In this document: positions 35,351 through 44,045 of the stretch, in pieces
How positions within the stretch are numbered: position 1 is the stretch's first letter
Layout: every line of letters starts with the position of its first letter
NCBI GenBank assembly: GCA_021846565.1
Contig: JAJZWS010000013.1
Span: 1 to 58,309 of the forward strand
Direction of reading: 5' to 3'
From: Bacillota bacterium
Lineage (GTDB): Bacteria > Bacillota > Sulfobacillia > Sulfobacillales > JAIMBI01
Length of the DNA stretch: 58,309 nucleotides
Notes under the pieces: model-generated
Database searches by the model: none
Told to the model about the DNA's origin: nothing
The model's input: the letters and a program-made list of their open reading frames with translations, nothing else
Program-made: the position numbers and the translations under genes

Positions 35351-35563
35351 GGACGCTGAACCCTCCCGCCCGCCCGTGGCTCCCATCGGTTTACTCCATT
35401 TATGCTGAAACACGGTGCGGGCCTGGTCAAACCTGTGTCGCCATTTGCCCACTGGGGACCCCACCCGACCCGTCACATCGTTCGCTGTGACATACTGCGC
35501 AGGGGACGGACCGTGGGCCGTCGGTGGAGCGGCCGAAAGCGCCCCTCGGGGAGGCCTCGGATT

Positions 35564-36295
35564 GTGCGGCTGACGATTGTGCATCTGTATCCCCGCGATA
35601 TGAACCTGTACGGGGACCGCGGCAATGTGCTGGCGCTGGCGCGCCGGGCCGAGTGGCGCGGCTGGGAGGCGCGCGTGCTGGACGTGGAGCCAGGTGTGCC
35701 CATATCGTGGGCGGAGGCGGATATTGTCTTTCTCGGGGGGGGCGAGGACCGCCACCAGGCATGGATTGCCGACGACTTGGTGACTCGGGGGGCCGGCCTG
35801 TCGGCGGCGCTGGCGGATGGGTTGCCCCTGCTGGCGGTGTGCGGCGGCTTTCAGTTGTTGGGGAGGGAGTACCAGGCCCAGGACGGGCGGACGCTGCCAG
35901 GGGTGGGCTGGTTTGATGCAACCACCCAAGCGGGTCGACATGGCCGGCATGTGGGCAACGTCGTGGCCAGGGCGACACTCCCCTTGGTGCCGGCCACGTT
36001 GGTGGGATTCGAGAATCATGCCGGGGAAACGGTGCTGCACGCGGGCCAGGGTCCGCTGGCGCGGGTCGCCGTCGGGGCCGGCAACAACGGGCATGATCGA
36101 ACCGAGGGAGCGGTGCGGGTCCACGCGGTGGGCACGTATCTGCACGGATCGCTGCTGCCCAAGAACCCGCATCTGGCCGACTGGCTGTTGTCGCGGGCGC
36201 AGGCACGGCGCACCGGGACGGCGGATCTACCGCCGCTCGCCGACGACTGGGAGTGGGCCGCCCATCGGGAACGGCTTACCCACTCGCGCGCTTGA
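35564..36295 (+). CDS. gatD: GatD-like glutamine amidotransferase (lipid II amidation)
   Basis: Class I glutamine amidotransferase of 243 aa, most like GatD, which with MurT amidates the D-Glu of lipid II. It starts VRLTIVHLYPRDMNLYGDRGNVLAL, has the nucleophile C93 in LLAVCGGFQLLG and the catalytic His H194 in GTYLHGSLLPKNP, both placed as in GatD. Start GTG at 35564 after GGGGAGG. MurT, normally the adjacent gene, is absent from both sides; CobB/CobQ-type amidotransferases are a less likely alternative. Cytosolic. It is followed by tatA. Confidence 0.87.
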   Translation: MRLTIVHLYPRDMNLYGDRGNVLALARRAEWRGWEARVLDVEPGVPISWAEADIVFLGGGEDRHQAWIADDLVTRGAGLSAALADGLPLLAVCGGFQLLGREYQAQDGRTLPGVGWFDATTQAGRHGRHVGNVVARATLPLVPATLVGFENHAGETVLHAGQGPLARVAVGAGNNGHDRTEGAVRVHAVGTYLHGSLLPKNPHLADWLLSRAQARRTGTADLPPLADDWEWAAHRERLTHSRA

Positions 36296-36326
36296 CAGGC
36301 ATGCGGCGGTGTGGGTGCGGTATACT
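36292..36326 (+). promoter_or_regulatory. Possible promoter elements of tatA
   Basis: A perfect TTGACA at 36292-36297 and a TATACT at 36321-36326 lie upstream of tatA but 23 bp apart, too far for one normal promoter. The TATACT is probably the real -10, with a weak -35. Included because both hexamers are otherwise near-consensus. Confidence 0.3.
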
Positions 36327-36373
36327 GAATCGTCGGGTATTGGCCTCGGGTCGTAAGAGAGAAGGTGGCCAGG

Positions 36374-36634
36374 ATGGGCGATTTGTTGTCGCCAGTGCAC
36401 ATTGTCCTGTTGCTCATCGTGGCGCTGCTGGTTTTCGGACCGAAGCGGCTGCCGGAGATTGGTTCGGGACTCGGGCGGGCCATTCGTGAATTTCGGGGGG
36501 CGATGTCGGGCGTGATGGATGAGCCGGGAAAGCCGCCCACGTATCCCATGTCCTACGATGCGACCGGTGCACCGAACGGAACCCCGGCGGACAGTCCGAA
36601 CCGTCCGCCGGACAACGCGGAGGAGAATCGCTAG
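36374..36634 (+). CDS. tatA: Twin-arginine translocase subunit TatA
   Basis: Pore-forming subunit that moves folded proteins across the membrane. The 86-aa protein has one N-terminal helix (about residues 6-20) followed by the hinge FGPKRLPEIGSGLGRAIREF, the family hallmark, and a flexible Pro/Asn-rich tail. ATG at 36374 with GAAGGTGG upstream; a GTG three codons earlier overlaps that site. No tatC is nearby, so the rest of the system lies elsewhere. Confidence 0.95.
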   Translation: MGDLLSPVHIVLLLIVALLVFGPKRLPEIGSGLGRAIREFRGAMSGVMDEPGKPPTYPMSYDATGAPNGTPADSPNRPPDNAEENR

Positions 36635-36650
36635 GCAGGGTAGCGGTGTC

Positions 36651-36866
36651 TTGAAATCTCAGCACGGCCGGGGGGCGAGTGCGGTGCCCTGGCTCAGTGT
36701 GGGGGCCGTCGCGTTTGTGGCGGCGGTGGTGTGGATGGCCTGGCGTCGGCCGCGGCAGGTTGCGCGGGTGGCGCCGTTTGTGTCTCCTTGGCTCAAGGCG
36801 GGGCGCAATCTGCCGCGGGAGCGGCCGCATCGGGATCCGCGAAACCGTCGCGGGAGCCGTGCCTGA
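36651..36866 (+). CDS. Small single-span membrane protein
   Basis: A 71-aa protein with one hydrophobic helix (VPWLSVGAVAFVAAVVWMAW, residues 13-32) and a basic Arg/Pro-rich tail. It would start from a TTG 17 nt after tatA with GCAGGG upstream. Real but uncharacterised if translated; the weak start makes it uncertain. It could be a TatA-associated or stress membrane protein, but nothing shows this. Confidence 0.45.
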   Translation: MKSQHGRGASAVPWLSVGAVAFVAAVVWMAWRRPRQVARVAPFVSPWLKAGRNLPRERPHRDPRNRRGSRA

Positions 36867-36958
36867 CGGACCGGAGCCGGTGGGGCCGACGCGCCCCGCG
36901 TCAGCCGCACGATGTGCGCCTGTACGGTCGATTTACTATTTCAAATCGGGGGGATCCC

Positions 36959-37930
36959 ATGACACAGCCAGGAGGCGCGGTGCTGGACCTGGTGGGCAAA
37001 ACACCCTTGGTGCCGCTCGACGCGCTGTCTCTGGAAACCGGGGCCACGGTGTGGGCCAAGCTGGAACGGCAAAATCCTGGAGGATCGGTGAAGGACCGGA
37101 CGGCTTGGGCCCTGATTCAGGATGCCGAGGAACGGGGGCGGATTCACCCGGGCAGCGTCTTGGTGGAAGCGACGTCGGGCAACACCGGCATTGCCCTCGC
37201 GATGCTGGCGGCGGCCCGCGGCTACCGGCTGGTGCTGGTAATGCCCGAAGGGCAGAGCATCGAGCGGCGCCAGTTATTTTCCGCGTATGGCGCCACGGTG
37301 GTGGAAAGCCCCCGCGCGGAGCGCACGGCGGGGGCGGTGGCGCGCGCCAAAGCCATTGAGAGCGCGTTACCGGACGCCTATATGACGCGCCAGCACGAAA
37401 ACCCGGCCAACCCGCGCGTACATGAGCGCACCACCGGTCCCGAGATCTGGTCGGCCACGGACGGGCGGGTCGACATGGTGGTGGCTGGCGTGGGGACGGG
37501 GGGGACCGTCACCGGGTTGGGCCGGTATTTGAAAAACCACCGGCGCAACATCGAAATGGTCGCGGTGGAACCCGCCACATCGGCGGTGCTGTCGGGGGGG
37601 CTCCCCGGACAGCACAACATACAGGGCATAGGCGCGGGCTTTGTCCCCATCATCCTGGACCGCTCGGTCATTGACCGCGTGGTGGCGGTGACCGACGACG
37701 ATGCGTGGTCGACGACGCGGTGGCTCGCGCAGCACGAGGGTCTGTTGGCGGGCATTTCGTCGGGGGCGGCCTATGCGGCCGCGCGCCAGGTGCTGTTGGA
37801 GACCGGGGGCCGGGGCCGCACCGTCGTGGTGATGTTTCCCGACGGGGGCGACCGGTATCTGTCGACGGGCCTCTACCCGCCCACACCCGCATTCCCTGAG
37901 ACATTTGGGATGGACCTGCCGCCGGTTTAA
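36959..37930 (+). CDS. Cysteine synthase family protein (O-acetylserine sulfhydrylase-like)
   Basis: PLP enzyme that makes cysteine from O-acetylserine and sulfide, or a close relative. The 323-aa protein has the PLP lysine K45 in GGSVKDRTAW, the asparagine loop TSGNTGIALAM and the phosphate loop GVGTGGTVTGLG, and SSGAAYAA near the C-terminus. ATG at 36959. Cystathionine beta-synthase-like enzymes share this fold, so cysK or cysM cannot be chosen. It complements cysE at 4.3 kb but is not linked to it. The upstream tract GGGGGGATCCC gives a ribosome site. Confidence 0.9.
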   Translation: MTQPGGAVLDLVGKTPLVPLDALSLETGATVWAKLERQNPGGSVKDRTAWALIQDAEERGRIHPGSVLVEATSGNTGIALAMLAAARGYRLVLVMPEGQSIERRQLFSAYGATVVESPRAERTAGAVARAKAIESALPDAYMTRQHENPANPRVHERTTGPEIWSATDGRVDMVVAGVGTGGTVTGLGRYLKNHRRNIEMVAVEPATSAVLSGGLPGQHNIQGIGAGFVPIILDRSVIDRVVAVTDDDAWSTTRWLAQHEGLLAGISSGAAYAAARQVLLETGGRGRTVVVMFPDGGDRYLSTGLYPPTPAFPETFGMDLPPV

Positions 37931-38381
37931 CCGGGATCCCCGCCGCCGACGTCCGCGAGGCCATCGGAGGCGAAAGGGACGTGCCGGGCCCCGTGGCCGA
38001 CGGGCAGCCATCGGGGGAGCCTGCGGATCGTTTGGACACGCTGGTTGCTGATGGTCCTGGGAAGCCGGTTCAAGGGACTGGTGCTTCCGTGGACCGTGCT
38101 CACGGTCAGTGGAGTTGGCGTCTGCAGCCACGTTCCTGATGGATGGGGCGCTGGCGGCCGCGGACCTGGGGATGGTCAGGCGAGCCAGCTACACTCTGTG
38201 GGCAGCGGCGCGGCGAGGCGCCCGTTTTTTGGGGGTGCCGGCGGCGCTTTGGGCACCCAATCTGCTTTAGGATGCTGGCCGGGCTCCTGGTGGGGGCGGG
38301 AACCTGGTTGGACGTGGGCGGCCGCCTAATCACCTCCGTGAGCGCGGTGGGCGCGGAGGCTCCCTGAGCCCCGGGGCCGCG
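37931..38381 (+). pseudogene. Possible decayed small membrane protein gene
   Basis: Fragments in three frames read like one protein: VLPWTVLTVSGVG, then MDGALAAADLGMVRRASYTL and ARFLGVPAALWAPNLL, then RMLAGLLVGAGTWLDVGG with a stop at 38367. Each join needs a frameshift. Hydrophobic helices alternate with basic segments. I cannot name the family; it may also be chance. Confidence 0.35.
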
Positions 38382-38411
38382 TTGACAGGTGCCCCCCGTC
38401 AACGCCATACT
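38382..38411 (+). promoter_or_regulatory. Promoter of the selenocysteine tRNA gene
   Basis: TTGACA (perfect -35) and CATACT (-10) with an 18-bp spacer end 10 nt before the tRNA. Transcription would start close to the mature 5' end, as expected for a tRNA promoter. Confidence 0.75.
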
Positions 38412-38421
38412 TTCGGCACAC

Positions 38422-38515
38422 GGGGGTAGATGGAGGACTGGTGCCTTCCACGGACTTCAAATCCGATGGCCGGCCGGCGGTCGGCGGTGGGTTCGATTCC
38501 CACATACTCCCGCCA
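38422..38515 (+). tRNA. selC: tRNA-Sec (anticodon UCA)
   Basis: Selenocysteine tRNA, 94 nt including an encoded 3' CCA. It has the anticodon loop CTTCAAA between CGGA and TCCG, the very long variable arm with a 7-bp stem (GCCGGCC with GGTCGGC), the T arm GTGGG-TTCGATT-CCCAC and an 8-nt acceptor ending in discriminator G. The D stem is GGAGG with CCTTC. By my pairing the eighth acceptor pair (G-A) and the first anticodon pair (A-A) are mismatched, so decay cannot be fully excluded. UGA decoding also needs selA, selB and selD, none of which is in the window. It sits alone between decayed genes, with its own promoter. Confidence 0.93.
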
Positions 38516-38643
38516 TGTTCTGGTGCGGGCGGCCAATCTGGCGGGGCGGCGAAGAAGACCCAGAGAGGCAGCCCCGGCGTGATGTATGCGTATCCTGCGG
38601 CCACTGACCCAATGGCGGCGCCGTTTGCGGATGGAGGACGAAC

Positions 38644-38996
38644 ATGACCCGCCGCGCCGCCGAAGCGACGGTTCAGCAATTTTGGAGCCACATGAACGCA
38701 CGCGACTCCGTGCACGCCGGCGCGTTATTGACGCACGACTGCGGAGTGGATTGGCCCAATTCGCGCGAATGCATGAGCAGAGACCAGTAGATGCAGGTGC
38801 CGGGGGTGTTCACCGACGCCGTCGTCGTCAGCGCCACGCGCGTGTCTGGCTACCGACCCTCCCGGGCTGGCCTGTCGCGTGATGTCGTTCTTCCGCTTCG
38901 AAGGGGGGCGGGTCTGTGCGCTGACCGAATATTGGAGCGAGGTTGTGGTGGCTGCGCCGCGGACCGCGTCACTGCCGGCCTGTCCCAAAATTATTA
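38644..38996 (+). pseudogene. NTF2-like/SnoaL-type protein gene, disrupted
   Basis: Starts with ATG at 38644 and reads VQQFWSHMNARDS, LLTHDCGVDWPNSRE, then meets TAG after 48 codons. A later frame gives MSFFRFEGGRVCALTEYWSE, the typical C-terminal half of an NTF2-like cone-fold protein. The middle is frameshifted, so the gene is broken. The full-length protein would have been about 120 residues. Confidence 0.7.
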
Positions 38997-39058
38997 GACG
39001 TGCCATGCGGATGCCACCGACGCCTTCGCCGCCGGTGGTGTGAAGGAGGTGTTCACCG

Positions 39059-39610
39059 GTGGATCCCGCGCCCCAAAGCCACGACGCGATGGTTCGCCGA
39101 CAGCTGGCGCGAGAAGGTGTGTGGGATGCCTTGGCCCGGTTTCATCCCGTGATGGCCGGCAGCATTCCCCTGGGTGTGGACACCGAAGCCAGCGATGTGG
39201 ACATGCTGGTGGAGGCCGGGAATCTGAAGGCCTTCGGACAAGAGTGCGAATTCACTTGGAGGGGTCGTCCGGGCTTCTCCCTGACCGAACGGGAATGGCA
39301 AGGAGCACCAGCCGTGATTTGTCGCTTCCAGGTCGATTCGCGGTTTTGTGAGGTGTTTGCCCAACCACTGCCCGTCGCCGAGCAGCGGGGCTTTCGCCAC
39401 CTGATTGCTGAGTGGCGTCTCTTGATTGCCGGCGGCGACGCCCTGCGCCACGCGGTGCGCGCTGCGCGCAGGGACGGCCTCAAGACGGAGCCGGCGTTTG
39501 CCGGGGTCTTGGGTCTGGACGGAGATCCCTACGTGGCGCTGTTGTTGGACCATGCTTCCGAGGACGCCCTGCGGGAGATCGTAGCAAGGTGGCAAGCCTC
39601 CGTGCGATGA
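39059..39610 (+). CDS. DUF4269-like nucleotidyltransferase-fold protein
   Basis: A 183-aa protein matching the DUF4269 family: it has the nucleotidyltransferase-like MAGSIPLGVDTEASDVDM (Gly-Ser followed by D-x-D) and a C-terminal domain with EQRGFRHLIAEWRLLI. The GTG start at 39059 lies 8 nt after a full GAAGGAGG. The biochemical role of the family is unknown. Intact, although the sequence on both sides is decayed. Confidence 0.85.
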   Translation: MDPAPQSHDAMVRRQLAREGVWDALARFHPVMAGSIPLGVDTEASDVDMLVEAGNLKAFGQECEFTWRGRPGFSLTEREWQGAPAVICRFQVDSRFCEVFAQPLPVAEQRGFRHLIAEWRLLIAGGDALRHAVRAARRDGLKTEPAFAGVLGLDGDPYVALLLDHASEDALREIVARWQASVR

Positions 39611-39633
39611 CATCGAGTGATCCGAAAACGGCT

Positions 39634-40203
39634 CTATGTCAAACCCTGTGGGATCTGGATCGGTGGGCGGAAGCCCAGCAACATCTTCCGGCGATAGCGA
39701 TCGCGGTGGCGGAACCCATCGCTTGGGCGCTTCGGGCTCGTGATCTGGGGGTGGCCGCCCTCGATGTACCCGTGGGTGAACGGCTGGGCCCATGGCAAGC
39801 GCGCCAACCACGCGGGCCGCCATCGGCGGAGCGGCTGGGCCCCTTGGTAGTCCTCGGCGTCGCGCCGCCGCGGCGGGGAGAAGCCCGCGGTTCCGCGGCG
39901 CGGTCGCCGCCGTGAGGTCCGACGCGTAGCGGAGCGTCCGCCAGTCTTCTTTCCCGCGGTGGCGTGGACCCAACGCCGGATAGGTGGTTGGAATCTGTGC
40001 GAGCGCCGCCGGCGGCCGGCCCGCCGGTGTTCGACGCCCTGGATCCGCGGCCCGCGCCGAATCGTTTGCTGGGTGAGGGTTTGCTCGAGACGGCGCGCCG
40101 CCTCCACCCGGGCCGTCCCGTCCTGCATGAGGGGAGCGGGGGCCACCCGGACGGCCCCCCACGGATACGGGCCCGCACCGACGTCGGGATCCGGGCCAAC
40201 CAC
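39634..40203 (-). pseudogene. Remnant of an ISL3-family-like transposase
   Basis: The last 50 residues of a minus-strand frame read FTHGYIEGGHPQITSPKRPS then DGFRHRDRYRRKMLLGF, close to the C-terminus of ISL3-type transposases (catalytic Glu in the Y-x-E-G motif, then K-R, then Y-G-F-R and the arginine-rich helix). Upstream parts are scattered over frames up to about 40600 and are not readable as one protein. No terminal repeats were found by eye. A degenerate insertion sequence, long inactive. Confidence 0.5.
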
Positions 40204-40740
40204 GCGTCCCGCGTGGCGAGGCGGTCATCCGCCCGGATCGGGAGCCCCCGGCGTGCGGGGGCCCGCCGCGCGCTGGGGGTGCACCGGGCGGGGCCCCGAA
40301 CCGCGGCTTCATCCATGGACCGCACCCAGTCCCCGGGGAGATCCCACCCCGGATCGTCCTCGAGCGCCCCCACGCGGTCCCCCCAGCGACGCCAGCGCCC
40401 GACGCCCACGCCCCGCACGGGGGCGACCCCGCGGCAGCTCAAGGCGCCGCCGACGCCACCGCGTGCCCCCGCCGGCGGGACAAATGGTCGGGCGCGGACC
40501 GCGCACGGCCCACCGCCCGCCCGTCGTCATCTTCGCCACCGTTTCCCCCGCGTCGGCGGCCCGCCCCCACACGGCGGCCGGCGAGGCCTGATACTCAGTC
40601 ACCGCGGGGGCCCCCTCCTTCGTCGATGTCAGCTATCAACGAATTAGACGGGCTGCCGCTTGTGTGCCGCCCATCCCACAGGTTTTAGCATAGAGCCTCC
40701 GAAAACTTGCGCGTCCCGTGGTATGCTATGGGAAACTGGG
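40204..40740. other. Gene-poor GC-rich stretch, probably more of the insertion-sequence wreck
   Basis: About 540 bp. Long frames on both strands are low-complexity Arg/Pro/Gly and have no ribosome sites. It probably holds the 5' part of the decayed transposase described for 39634-40203. Confidence 0.4.
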
Positions 40741-40756
40741 CTAGCGAGACTAGCGA
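40741..40756 (+). promoter_or_regulatory. Direct repeat, candidate operator of the marR-type gene
   Basis: CTAGCGA occurs twice with a 2-bp gap (9-bp period) immediately upstream of the marR-type gene. Such repeats near the start point could bind the autoregulator, though MarR sites are usually palindromic. Prediction. Confidence 0.35.
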
Positions 40757-40771
40757 ATGGAGCGTGCCGGG

Positions 40772-41224
40772 ATGAATGACGACGAGGTGACGCGGCTGGA
40801 CGATCTGTTGGAGCGATTTCGCCGCGAGTGGATGGCCGGTGTGCGGCAGGCGGCGCGCGACGCGTCAGGCGGGCGAGCGGGCCGAGGCGCGTTTCGAGTC
40901 CTGGAAGCACTGGTGGGCCGCGGTGAGCGGTCGCCGTCGGAGTTGGCCGAGGATGTCGGGGTGCGCACCAGCACGATGACGACCCACCTCGACCGGCTGG
41001 AGGAATGGGGCTGGGCACAGCGCCATGCCGATCCGGGGCACGGGGCGCGCGTCCGGGTGGCGGCCACGGAACAGGGTCGGGATGCCTACCAGCGGTTTGT
41101 CGCCGGTCGGCACGCGGTGCTGCGCCACCTGCTGGAGGCCGTGCCGCCCGACGGGCGCCACGCCTGGGCGGAGGCATTGACAGCTTGGGCGGAGCACCGC
41201 CGGACGGCAGGGGTGCCCTCATGA
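40772..41224 (+). CDS. MarR-family transcriptional regulator
   Basis: A 150-aa winged-helix regulator. The recognition region GERSPSELAEDVGVRTSTMTTHLDRLEEWGW matches the MarR fold, with the wing HGARVRVAATEQGRDAY. The ATG at 40772 follows GGAG by 9 nt; an ATG at 40757 has no such site. Its stop overlaps the ABC exporter start (ATGA), so it probably represses its own operon and the exporter and responds to a small hydrophobic ligand. Confidence 0.9.
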   Translation: MNDDEVTRLDDLLERFRREWMAGVRQAARDASGGRAGRGAFRVLEALVGRGERSPSELAEDVGVRTSTMTTHLDRLEEWGWAQRHADPGHGARVRVAATEQGRDAYQRFVAGRHAVLRHLLEAVPPDGRHAWAEALTAWAEHRRTAGVPS

Positions 41225-43083
41225 GCATGCACGGCATGCACGCCGTCTGGGAGCAGCGGCGGTCCCTGGGGTACATGGAGCAGGGCAAACCCAGCAAAGA
41301 AACGGCGCGGCGGCTGATGCGCACCCTCCGACCCCACCGCCGGCTCATCGCCGGTGCGCTGGCGCTCACCGTGCTGGGCGTGTTGCTGGGCTTGATCCCG
41401 CCTCTGCTCATGCGGCAAATCATTGACGGCGCGATTCGCCAGCGCAACTACGCGTCGCTGTGGTGGCTGGCCGTCGGCCTCCTGGCGTTTCCCGCCGTCG
41501 GCTCCGTGGTGAGCGTCGGGCAGAGCTATTTGAACGCGGTGGTGGCGCAGGCCGTTATTCATGACCTGCGCACGGCCATGTACCGCCATGGGCAGCGTCT
41601 CGGGATTCGGTTTTTCACCAAGACGCCGGGCGGGGAGATCCACTCACGGCTGGTCAACGACTTAAATGCGGTGCAAAACGTCTTGAGCCGCACCATGACA
41701 GGACTGTTCGTGAATGCACTGACCGTCACGCTGACCCTGGCCACGATGTTCATCATCAACTGGCAGCTGGCGATTGCGGCGGCTTTGGTGCTGCCGGCTT
41801 TTGCACTGCCCGTCCTGAGCTTTGGGCGGCGCACGTACGACGCCATCAATCGGACGCAGGAGTCCATGTCGCAGATGACCGCCCACCTGGAGGAAACCCT
41901 GACCCTGTCTGGGGTTCTCGTGGTTACCAGCTTCGGCACCCGGCGGCGTGAGGCCGATCGGTTTGGCGGGTACAGCGCGTCTGTGCGAACCAATCAGGTG
42001 CGGCAAAGCATGGTCGGTCAGTGGCTCAGCATGGTGGTGCGCATTCTGTCGGCGCTGGGGCCCGCTCTGCTGTACGGATATGGCGGATATCTGGTGATCG
42101 CGCACCGGGCGGAGCTGGGCACCATCGTCGCGTTTGCCACCTATCTGGTGCAGCTGTACAGCCCGGCCTCGTCGCTGGCCGGGTCCAACACCACACTCAT
42201 CGGGGGCTTGGCGCTGTTTGATCGCATCTTTCGGTTCCTGGATTTGCCCGCCGACGTGCCCGAGCCGTCCAAGCCGCGCTCGCTGCCCGGCGTTATGGGG
42301 GTGGCGCCGCTTCCCTTGGAGTTTGACCGCGTGCACTTCGGGTACAAGCCGACCGAGGAGGTGTTGCACGGGGTATCGTTTGTCGCCCAGCCCGGTCAAC
42401 TGACCGCGGTGGTGGGACCCTCGGGCGCCGGCAAAAGCACCATCCTATCGCTGGGCGCCCGGTTCTACGATCCCGAGGCAGGTGCGGTGCGGCTCGGGGG
42501 CGTACCGCTGGCAGAGCTGGCGGAAGCCGACCTCCGGTCCGCCATGGCGGTCGTGACGCAGGAGCTTTATCTGTTTCATACGACGCTCGCGGACAACGTC
42601 CGGTACGGACGCCCCACGGCCAACGACCGAGACGTGCGACAGGCGGCCGACGCCGCGCAGCTGGGCGAACTCATCGCGGCCTTGCCCGAGGGCTTGGATA
42701 CGGTGGTCGGCGAGCGGGGGTACCGGCTGTCAGGTGGGGAAAAGCAGCGCGTCGCGATTGCGCGGGCCATCTTGAAGAATCCGAGCGTGCTGTTGCTGGA
42801 CGAGGCCACGAGCTCGTTGGACAGCCATGCCGAGCGCCTGATCCAGGAGGCGCTGGACCGCCTCTTCCAGGGACGGACGGTGGTGGCCATTGCCCACCGC
42901 CTGTCCACCGTGCTGGCGGCGGACCAGATTTTGGTGGTCGAAGCGGGCCGGATCCGCGAGCGAGGGCCCCACGCGCAGCTGCTGCGTCAGGGCGGCCTGT
43001 ATGCTGCGCTCTACCACGAACAGTTCGATCCCGGACTGGTGATGGCGGACGGGCCGCGCGATCCAGCGGCCGCAGCGCAATAG
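41221..43083 (+). CDS. ABC exporter, fused permease-ATPase half-transporter
   Basis: A 620-aa half-transporter that works as a homo- or heterodimer, exporting drugs or lipids. Six hydrophobic helices lie in residues 40-340, with a coupling region. The ATPase has Walker A VVGPSGAGKSTIL, the signature LSGGEKQRVAIARA and Walker B VLLLDEATSSLD, then the H-loop AHRLSTVL. ATG at 41221 overlapping the regulator. As its gene follows MarR, efflux induced by the transported compound is a reasonable inference. No second half-transporter is adjacent. Confidence 0.95.
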   Translation: MSMHGMHAVWEQRRSLGYMEQGKPSKETARRLMRTLRPHRRLIAGALALTVLGVLLGLIPPLLMRQIIDGAIRQRNYASLWWLAVGLLAFPAVGSVVSVGQSYLNAVVAQAVIHDLRTAMYRHGQRLGIRFFTKTPGGEIHSRLVNDLNAVQNVLSRTMTGLFVNALTVTLTLATMFIINWQLAIAAALVLPAFALPVLSFGRRTYDAINRTQESMSQMTAHLEETLTLSGVLVVTSFGTRRREADRFGGYSASVRTNQVRQSMVGQWLSMVVRILSALGPALLYGYGGYLVIAHRAELGTIVAFATYLVQLYSPASSLAGSNTTLIGGLALFDRIFRFLDLPADVPEPSKPRSLPGVMGVAPLPLEFDRVHFGYKPTEEVLHGVSFVAQPGQLTAVVGPSGAGKSTILSLGARFYDPEAGAVRLGGVPLAELAEADLRSAMAVVTQELYLFHTTLADNVRYGRPTANDRDVRQAADAAQLGELIAALPEGLDTVVGERGYRLSGGEKQRVAIARAILKNPSVLLLDEATSSLDSHAERLIQEALDRLFQGRTVVAIAHRLSTVLAADQILVVEAGRIRERGPHAQLLRQGGLYAALYHEQFDPGLVMADGPRDPAAAAQ

Positions 43084-43157
43084 GGGCGCGGCAACCGTGT
43101 CCCGGTGCTCGGCGTTGTGACCAACAGGCGGCGAGGTCCACGGTGGGAGGCTAGGGC

Positions 43158-44045
43158 ATGGCGCAGGTGGCGACTGAGGCAGCGGTGCCGGTCATCACGG
43201 CGGGCCAGCGGCGTTGGCGGTCGCTGTCCCGCCATCCCCTGTTCTGGGCGGGCAGCACGCTGTTGGTGTTGCTGGCCCTCTTTTCGTTTGTCGGCCCTGA
43301 CGTTTACCCAAAAAGTCCGATCGCCACGCACATTGCCGATACGCTGGCACCGCCCGGCGGGGCGTTTCCGTTGGGGGCGGACGTCTTGGGGCGCAACGAG
43401 CTGGCCCGCCTCATGGTGGGAGGCCAGGGGTTCTTACTGGTCGGATTCGTGTCGGCGGCCGTCGCGTCGGCACTGGGCGTGCTGATTGGGTTGGTGTCGG
43501 GTTTGGCCGGCGGACTGGTGGACCGGGCGTTCATGTGGTTCACCGACACTGTGCTGGGCATTCCTCAGCTGGTCCCGCTGTTTTTGGTGGTGGTGTTGTT
43601 TCGGCCCAATGACGGCACCATGATTGCCGTGCTGGGTCTTACCGGCTGGCCGCTCGTGGCGCGGCTGGTGCGTGGCGACGTGCTGTCCGCCCGCGAACGG
43701 GAGTATGTGGAGTCGGCCCGCTCAGGTGGCGCGACGCCGGGCCGCATCATGCGCCGACACCTCCTGCCCAACGTGATGGGGACGGTGGTCGTAGCGGCCA
43801 GCGGCCAGGTCAGCACGACTTTGTTGGTGCTGGCCACCGCCAGTTTCCTGGGATACGGGCTGCCCCCGCCCAACCCCAACTGGGCGGGGATGGTGGCATC
43901 GAGCCGCCAGTATCTGTATGACAACAGCTGGTGGCTCCTGTGGCTGCCGGGCTTGGCGTTTGTCTTGCTCCAGCTGTCGGTGAACTTTGTGGCCGACGCG
44001 CTCCGACAAGCCTTCGACCCGAAAAATCAACGGGGGTGGGCCTGA
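43158..44045 (+). CDS. ABC transporter permease, DppC/OppC-like
   Basis: Membrane permease (295 aa, about 6 helices) of peptide/nickel ABC importers. The N-terminal cytosolic part is followed by LFWAGSTLLVLLALFSFVGP; the EAA-type loop is SARSGGATPGRIMRRHLLPN, which contacts the ATPase. It resembles DppC. ATG at 43158, 75 nt after the exporter. It pairs with the next gene; no binding protein or ATPase gene is nearby, so partners must be encoded elsewhere. Confidence 0.9.
   Translation: MAQVATEAAVPVITAGQRRWRSLSRHPLFWAGSTLLVLLALFSFVGPDVYPKSPIATHIADTLAPPGGAFPLGADVLGRNELARLMVGGQGFLLVGFVSAAVASALGVLIGLVSGLAGGLVDRAFMWFTDTVLGIPQLVPLFLVVVLFRPNDGTMIAVLGLTGWPLVARLVRGDVLSAREREYVESARSGGATPGRIMRRHLLPNVMGTVVVAASGQVSTTLLVLATASFLGYGLPPPNPNWAGMVASSRQYLYDNSWWLLWLPGLAFVLLQLSVNFVADALRQAFDPKNQRGWA

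Noticed and set aside
36292-36326. TTGACA and TATACT before tatA as one promoter
   Set aside because: Spacing is 23 bp, too long for sigma-A; kept only as a low-confidence annotation.
40309-40602. Minus-strand 97-codon frame starting MTEYQAS
   Set aside because: After the first few residues it becomes low-complexity Arg/Gly/Pro; it belongs to the decayed insertion-sequence region and is not a gene.
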